Positions 61,201-64,000 of a stretch of 64,000 bases of DNA are shown here, one piece after another. The first letter of the stretch is position 1. Each line of letters starts with the position of its first letter. Both the position numbers and the translations under genes were made by a program. The notes beneath the pieces were generated by a model. That model was not told the origin of the DNA. It worked only from the letters and a program-made list of their open reading frames with translations, and ran no database searches. Origin of the DNA: Owenia fusiformis (Eukaryota; Annelida; Polychaeta; Sabellida; Oweniidae); the NCBI GenBank assembly GCA_903813345.2, contig CAIIXF020000002.1, positions 5,554,001 through 5,618,000 on the forward strand, read 5' to 3'.

Positions 61201-61503
61201 GTTAAATAGCTCAAATTATTCCCATTTTAGGCAATAATCATAACAAGAGGTGATGATAGTCTTTCCCAGAAGTTGTTTTCTCCAATTGGTGCAGCGTTTG
61301 GTTTCTTGGACACAGTCGCTGGAGAAGGCCAGATGCCAGGATTGGGTGCTGATAAGTCTTTGTCCATGCCTGGAGTCGCTCTTGCCGCAGGAAAGATTGA
61401 AAAAAGTGGCCAGATGTCTACGTTGTATAATGCCTACCATCATTTCGGAAAGATTGATTCTGACAAAACTGGTCCAGTTGATGACTACTATAACTCAAAA
61501 TAA
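43250..61503 (+). CDS. GABA-B-like class C G-protein-coupled receptor, at least 16 exons
   Basis: Exons: 43250-43489, 48128-48262, 48512-48676, 49792-49902, 50231-50293, 51399-51608, 52558-52770, 53325-53391, 55352-55444, 55536-55686, 55914-56014, 57928-58026, 59015-59140, 59977-60116, 60816-61011, 61231-61503. All have GT-AG borders and phases agree, except that exon 11 ends in phase 1 and exon 12 starts in phase 0, so at least one short exon is unassigned there. The product is about 795 aa: signal peptide (MSRILFLAVLPLFLSKICTI), Venus-flytrap ligand domain, seven helices, 90-aa tail. GABA-B-type hallmarks are the D-x-x-C end of exon 1, GCSKTDILKVLEG, WKSKGGSAPLD before TM1, DPLY after TM4, LCYKAIVLLLGGFIVWP (TM5), and SFLIPTEPNVLF..LLIFVPK (TM6-7). 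The pocket residues of GABA receptors are not conserved (FSVQSQ where YSSTSPALS is usual), so the ligand may not be GABA. No coiled-coil heterodimer tail is visible. Upstream is a TATA box; introns hold many transposons. Confidence 0.9.
43490..47890. other. First intron of the receptor gene, 4.6 kb in all
   Basis: No exon seen. It contains a G run at 43600, a hairpin of CCGGGGGTTCG / CGAACCCCCGG around 45560 belonging to a G-run dispersed family, another G run at 47665, and otherwise AT-rich unique sequence. Confidence 0.45.
47897..48052. mobile_element. Short fold-back MITE in receptor intron 1
   Basis: Ends TGCAACTTACGCATGTCGG and its approximate inverse CCGCTAGTCGTTAGTTGCA enclose GGCTACCGGATTA / TAATCCGGTAGCC arms. 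It ends 75 bp before exon 2 and so reaches close to the splice acceptor. No target duplication could be assigned. Confidence 0.65.
49100..49579. mobile_element. 480-bp Harbinger-like MITE with TTA duplication
   Basis: Ends CACCCCAGTCACATTTC and the inverse AAATGTGACTGGGGTG are flanked by TTA (49097-49099, 49580-49582). GC-rich inner arms (GGCGACCTTGCGG; GACGACCCTGCGG; GGCCGCAAGGCGAGCGTAG) contrast with the AT-rich intron. Located between exons 3 and 4 of the receptor gene. Confidence 0.8.
50930..51360. repeat. Imperfect tandem repeat, three copies of about 140 bp
   Basis: ATGCTTCTA..TATTCACAT recurs at 50963, 51108 and 51240 with an AAAATGGC(T/C)G or TCAAAATGGCC block between. It lies in the intron before exon 6 and is old, judging from divergence. 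Confidence 0.6.
51990..52530. mobile_element. Nested fold-back elements in receptor intron 6
   Basis: Hairpin one (about 51990-52120): GATTATCCTATA and TATAGGATAATATG enclose GTTCAGGATATTGG / CCAATATCTTGAAC and GGCCAATATAATATATTT / ATATATTATATTGGCC. Hairpin two (52388-52480): GAGCGG.., GCGGGCAGATATACTATATC and GATATACTATA-type arms with CTATATCTGCCCGC. TTTATCCCATACCA at 52120 pairs loosely with TATGGGATAAA at 52525, so the second may be one element of about 410 bp. Confidence 0.6.
56035..57646. mobile_element. 1.6-kb element of the TGCCTGGGTCACA family with TTA duplication
   Basis: Left end TGCCTTGGTCACATAGGC and right end GCTATGTGACCCAGGCA are inverted; TTA flanks both (56032-56034, 57647-57649). 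Subterminal blocks are very GC-rich and themselves palindromic (CATCGTACGGGCGCCG; CATCGGCCGGCGCCCGG). The AT-richer middle holds a plus-strand frame at 56611-56946 whose second half is charged and ends KYANFFEAIFTDERKMEK; I do not recognise it. This is the largest family member here and sits in the intron between TM2 and TM3 of the receptor gene. Confidence 0.75.
58027..59014. other. Receptor intron between TM3 and TM4 exons
   Basis: AT-rich, with no exon, element ends or other structure that I can support. Confidence 0.4.
59221..59360. mobile_element. Fold-back MITE of the TGCCTGGGTCACA family
   Basis: TGCCTGGGTCACATTTGCTC is inverted as GAGCAAATGTGACCACTGCA. AATTTTGTTCAATATTG / CAATTTTGAACAAAATACTC and CCGGCGCCCC / GGCCGGGCGCCG arms complete the hairpin. 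It begins 80 bp after the TM4 exon of the receptor gene. Confidence 0.75.
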
Positions 61504-62130
61504 GCATGAGCTCTTTCGAGTATGATGGACTATGCGTTCTAGTATCATTATGCATACACTTTCGATTTGCCTTTTGTCGGCATATAATTATTGTTATTTC
61601 TCCACCAAGTACATGTAACATATGATTGTCCCCGTCAACAATGTCATTGTCCCACCAAATGAAGTTGGGAGGGCCGCCATTTAAACGTGTGTTATTTTAC
61701 ATTTTCTACTATAACTCAAAAAGTAATAGAACGATTTTGTTTATTGACAATTTTGCTAGCATTTGAAATATGTTGTTTTATGAAGTTTACTGTTACTAAA
61801 ATCGCAGTGAAGCAATTTTGTAAAGAGGACATCCAAAGCCGTTTGCTTGGATTTGCCACGCCTTGGCGTTGCCGTTGTCTAGTTTTTTTTAGATGCCCCT
61901 TTATATAAAATTAAAGTTTCAAAACATTGTATGAATAGAATGTTTATAATTACCAGTATACTATTTAGTAATTATATTTGTATCTTCATTTAAATTGTTT
62001 AGCAAGTTTAAACACAAACTAATAATAAACGAATTTATATATGAAATCAAATCTTTTCTGTATCTACTCAAACATACAAGGTATAGTTGCTCAGAAATTA
62101 AATACATAGCTAAAGACACAGTATTTCGCT
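61504..62130 (+). other. 3' flank of the receptor gene, with possible poly(A) signal
   Basis: Homologous to 17709-18370. ATTAAA at 61910-61915 follows a conserved TTTATATAAA and is a candidate variant poly(A) signal in both copies. A MITE-free stretch of this length conserved between copies suggests transcribed 3' UTR. Confidence 0.5.
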
Positions 62131-62157
62131 TGATTTTGAAATCGTTATATATTATAA

Positions 62158-62240
62158 AAATTCCGTATCAGATCCCGTATCAGCCAAAATTTCGATCAGA
62201 TCCCGTATTGGATCCAATATTAGATCAGGTATCAGAACTA
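62158..62240. repeat. Short repeat of CAGATCCCGTATC words
   Basis: CGTATCAGATCCCGTATCAG, GATCAGATCCCGTATTGGAT and ATTAGATCAGGTATCAG occur in a row just past the shared receptor 3' flank. Confidence 0.6.
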
Positions 62241-62401
62241 TATGCCCGGGGATTTGAAAATCAATATTCAGGGTGGTCCAAAAGAGTGAACTGTTGCAAC
62301 AGGCTATATTTCCCTTATAACCTGCAGGAATCCTCTCATATTTTCACATGTTGTAGAAGAAGGTCTAACATTTTTGTTGGTACCATACATTTTTCGTAGT
62401 T

Positions 62402-62713
62402 TTAAAATTTGCAGAAATCATCATCATAAGCCCTAACCAAATCACTGAAAATTGAATTAAATATTAGATTTAATATATTCACTTTCCACTTAGTGTTGTA
62501 ATCATGGATTGCGTACGTAAAATAAAGACCTTCTCGGGGAAATTCTTTTCTGTATTTCACTCGAATCATTGAATAAATTATATGATCATGATCATAGGTA
62601 GATAACTGAATATACCACTCCAGGAAGTATTGAATATGAGGGTTTGAAAAAGGAATAAGGAAAAAGGAATTGATATGAGAACGTGTAAGATCGAGGCATT
62701 TTTTTGATTTCAT
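62402..62713 (-). CDS. Hypothetical ORF, 103 aa
   Basis: From ATG at 62713: MKSKKCLDLTRSHINSFF, with FPREGLYFTYAIHDYN and a C-terminal LVRAYDDDFCKF. Composition is more protein-like than most frames nearby, but no motif, splice site or neighbour supports it. It may be a chance frame. Confidence 0.2.
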   Translation of the reverse strand: MKSKKCLDLTRSHINSFFLIPFSNPHIQYFLEWYIQLSTYDHDHIIYSMIRVKYRKEFPREGLYFTYAIHDYNTKWKVNILNLIFNSIFSDLVRAYDDDFCKF

Positions 62714-64000
62714 TGTAGAAAGGTAATCACAGACCTACACTTGATAAGGAAATTGAACTTTAATTCGAAATATTGAACAAATGAGGGTACAATGAACGTA
62801 CACGAACTGAATACATACTAAAGAACGTACTCATCATTATGCATACGAATGGACGTAAACGTACGAACGTCCTCATAAATGACCTATCACTTCTCCGGAA
62901 ATGAGGTCTTATTTCGTTTAGGGCAAATGTTAACAACTAGTAAAAACCCGGGTAAGGCGTCTTACAAAAACCGATCGGCATTACACTGCACACTTAAAGA
63001 GCCTAACGACTTATGCCGTTTACTAGTGACAAGGGTTCTTGGATTTTTAGAAAAGCGCTTTTGTAAAACCGCAATCGTGATAACTCCTGATTCTTAAACC
63101 TGGTTAAAAGTCTGATATAGCCCATGTTAAAAGCTTTTTTAAAACGCCATGTGTAATTCCAGCAATTATCATATAACACACTGTCTTTTCTAGAAGTGAA
63201 CATGACCATGATGCAATAATACATATCTCACTTATCAAATTCATACAAAAAATGTTTTGTTGCAACATATCAAATACAATCAAAATCATACACAAAAATA
63301 TAACAAATCTAAGATGGCTCTCACAATTTTAGTTCAATGCACATTTGAAGAAGCTAGAAATGCAAATACCAGGTCGTTCAATAAGTTCCCGGAAAATCGC
63401 TCTCATTTTGTTAGTCTGTTGTATTTTTTATTGAAATTTACACAGTATGTGTAAAATTTATTTCGAATTTATCACCACTTCTATCTGACTATGCTCATAA
63501 TCCAATACGTTTGGAGCGTGTTATTTTGTATCTACCAAGACGGTAACCGTATGAAAAATATATTTTGATTGGTCTAAAATGTGCAAAGTTCACCCGTTAT
63601 GCTCATTCGATCTCAATATTGAATAAAATAAGATATCAGGACAAAGGCTACTAAAATGAAAAAAAGATTGACCAGTAGAGATTAGGAACGTGACACATAT
63701 TCATTTTTATCCATAAATATGGATAATAATTGATTTAAATGCAATTCATTCGCTCTCAAGTTTGACTAAAAAATCAGTACAACGACTCCTAAAATGAAGA
63801 AAGATCATATTCATAATTGATTTGAACGCAATTCTGCGCTTTTCCTATCCTCCAATGTTGTGTCAGTCTGGGTCAACATGTTACAATAGTATTAATAAGG
63901 AGTAACCCTTCTTATAAAGGCAATTAAATCAAGGTTCGAAAACTCCAAAAAGTAACGCTAACACTATTTCGTCATCAGCATGTCATAGAATCGACGATAT
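62714..64000. other. Non-coding interval to the window end
   Basis: No gene seen. Two loosely similar blocks start at about 63650 and 63785 (ACTNCTAAAATGAA.AAAGAT, then AATTGATTT.AA.GCAATTC), an old duplication. Confidence 0.4.

Larger units (their letters stand above)
55536..61503 (+). other. Receptor exons 10-16: seven-helix domain and C-tail
   Basis: Exon 10: linker and TM1 (TVTIVLSVLAGIGILLALI). Exon 11: TM2 (MTFVILIGCIILDVYILI). Exon 12: TM3. Exon 13: TM4. Exon 14: extracellular loop 2 with its conserved Cys (MIGCESVYKTYF) and TM5. Exon 15: TM6-TM7. Exon 16: tail with the stop at 61501. The partner Cys of loop 1 would lie between exons 11 and 12, exactly where the phase breaks. A 17-bp segment at 56390-56406 with a GTAAGG donor would restore phase but adds no Cys, has a weak acceptor and lies inside a transposon, so I do not include it. 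Confidence 0.85.

Overview
The window is intron-rich eukaryotic DNA from an animal. It is AT-rich, genes are split by short phase-matched introns with GT-AG borders, and the spaces between them are packed with fold-back DNA transposons and minisatellites. The gene families seen (fibrinogen-domain lectin, DEG/ENaC channel, divergent GABA-B-like receptor, hAT transposase relic) point to a marine invertebrate. I favour a hemichordate or another invertebrate deuterostome, but sequence alone does not fix this.

Layout. 0.7-1.4 kb: tandem fold-back units. 2.8-8.2 kb (+): a secreted fibrinogen-domain protein assembled from five exons; its large intron holds a 54-bp minisatellite (4.1-5.6 kb), a CAC-ended fold-back transposon (5.8-6.3 kb) and a mariner-type MITE. 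8.4-9.6 kb (-): a two-exon protein of about 199 residues with a C-terminal membrane anchor and a CRE/CCAAT/palindromic promoter; a related promoter-like module lies inverted at 13.6 kb. 14.95-17.7 kb (+): a 5'-truncated copy of the last five exons of a GABA-B-like receptor, with a premature stop, between 0.34-kb direct repeats. 19-23.3 kb: repeats only. 23.55-31.16 kb: a 7.6-kb inverted repeat (two 1.34-kb arms) with nested elements in its centre. 31.3-33.6 kb (+): an uninterrupted DEG/ENaC sodium-channel gene. 33.6-43.2 kb: mostly non-coding, with a frameshifted hAT relic, G-rich dispersed repeats and a 98-bp tandem array. 43.25-61.5 kb (+): a GABA-B-like class C GPCR in at least 16 exons whose introns hold several transposons. 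61.5-64 kb: its 3' flank, then little.

How the parts relate. The receptor gene and the truncated copy share exon sizes, phases, splice sites and about 0.6 kb of 3' flank, so the copy arose by DNA-level segmental duplication, not retrotransposition. The channel, receptor and lectin-like genes act at the cell surface or outside it, but nothing shows that they share a pathway. Gene models were built by hand from splice sites and phase; RNA evidence would be needed to confirm them.
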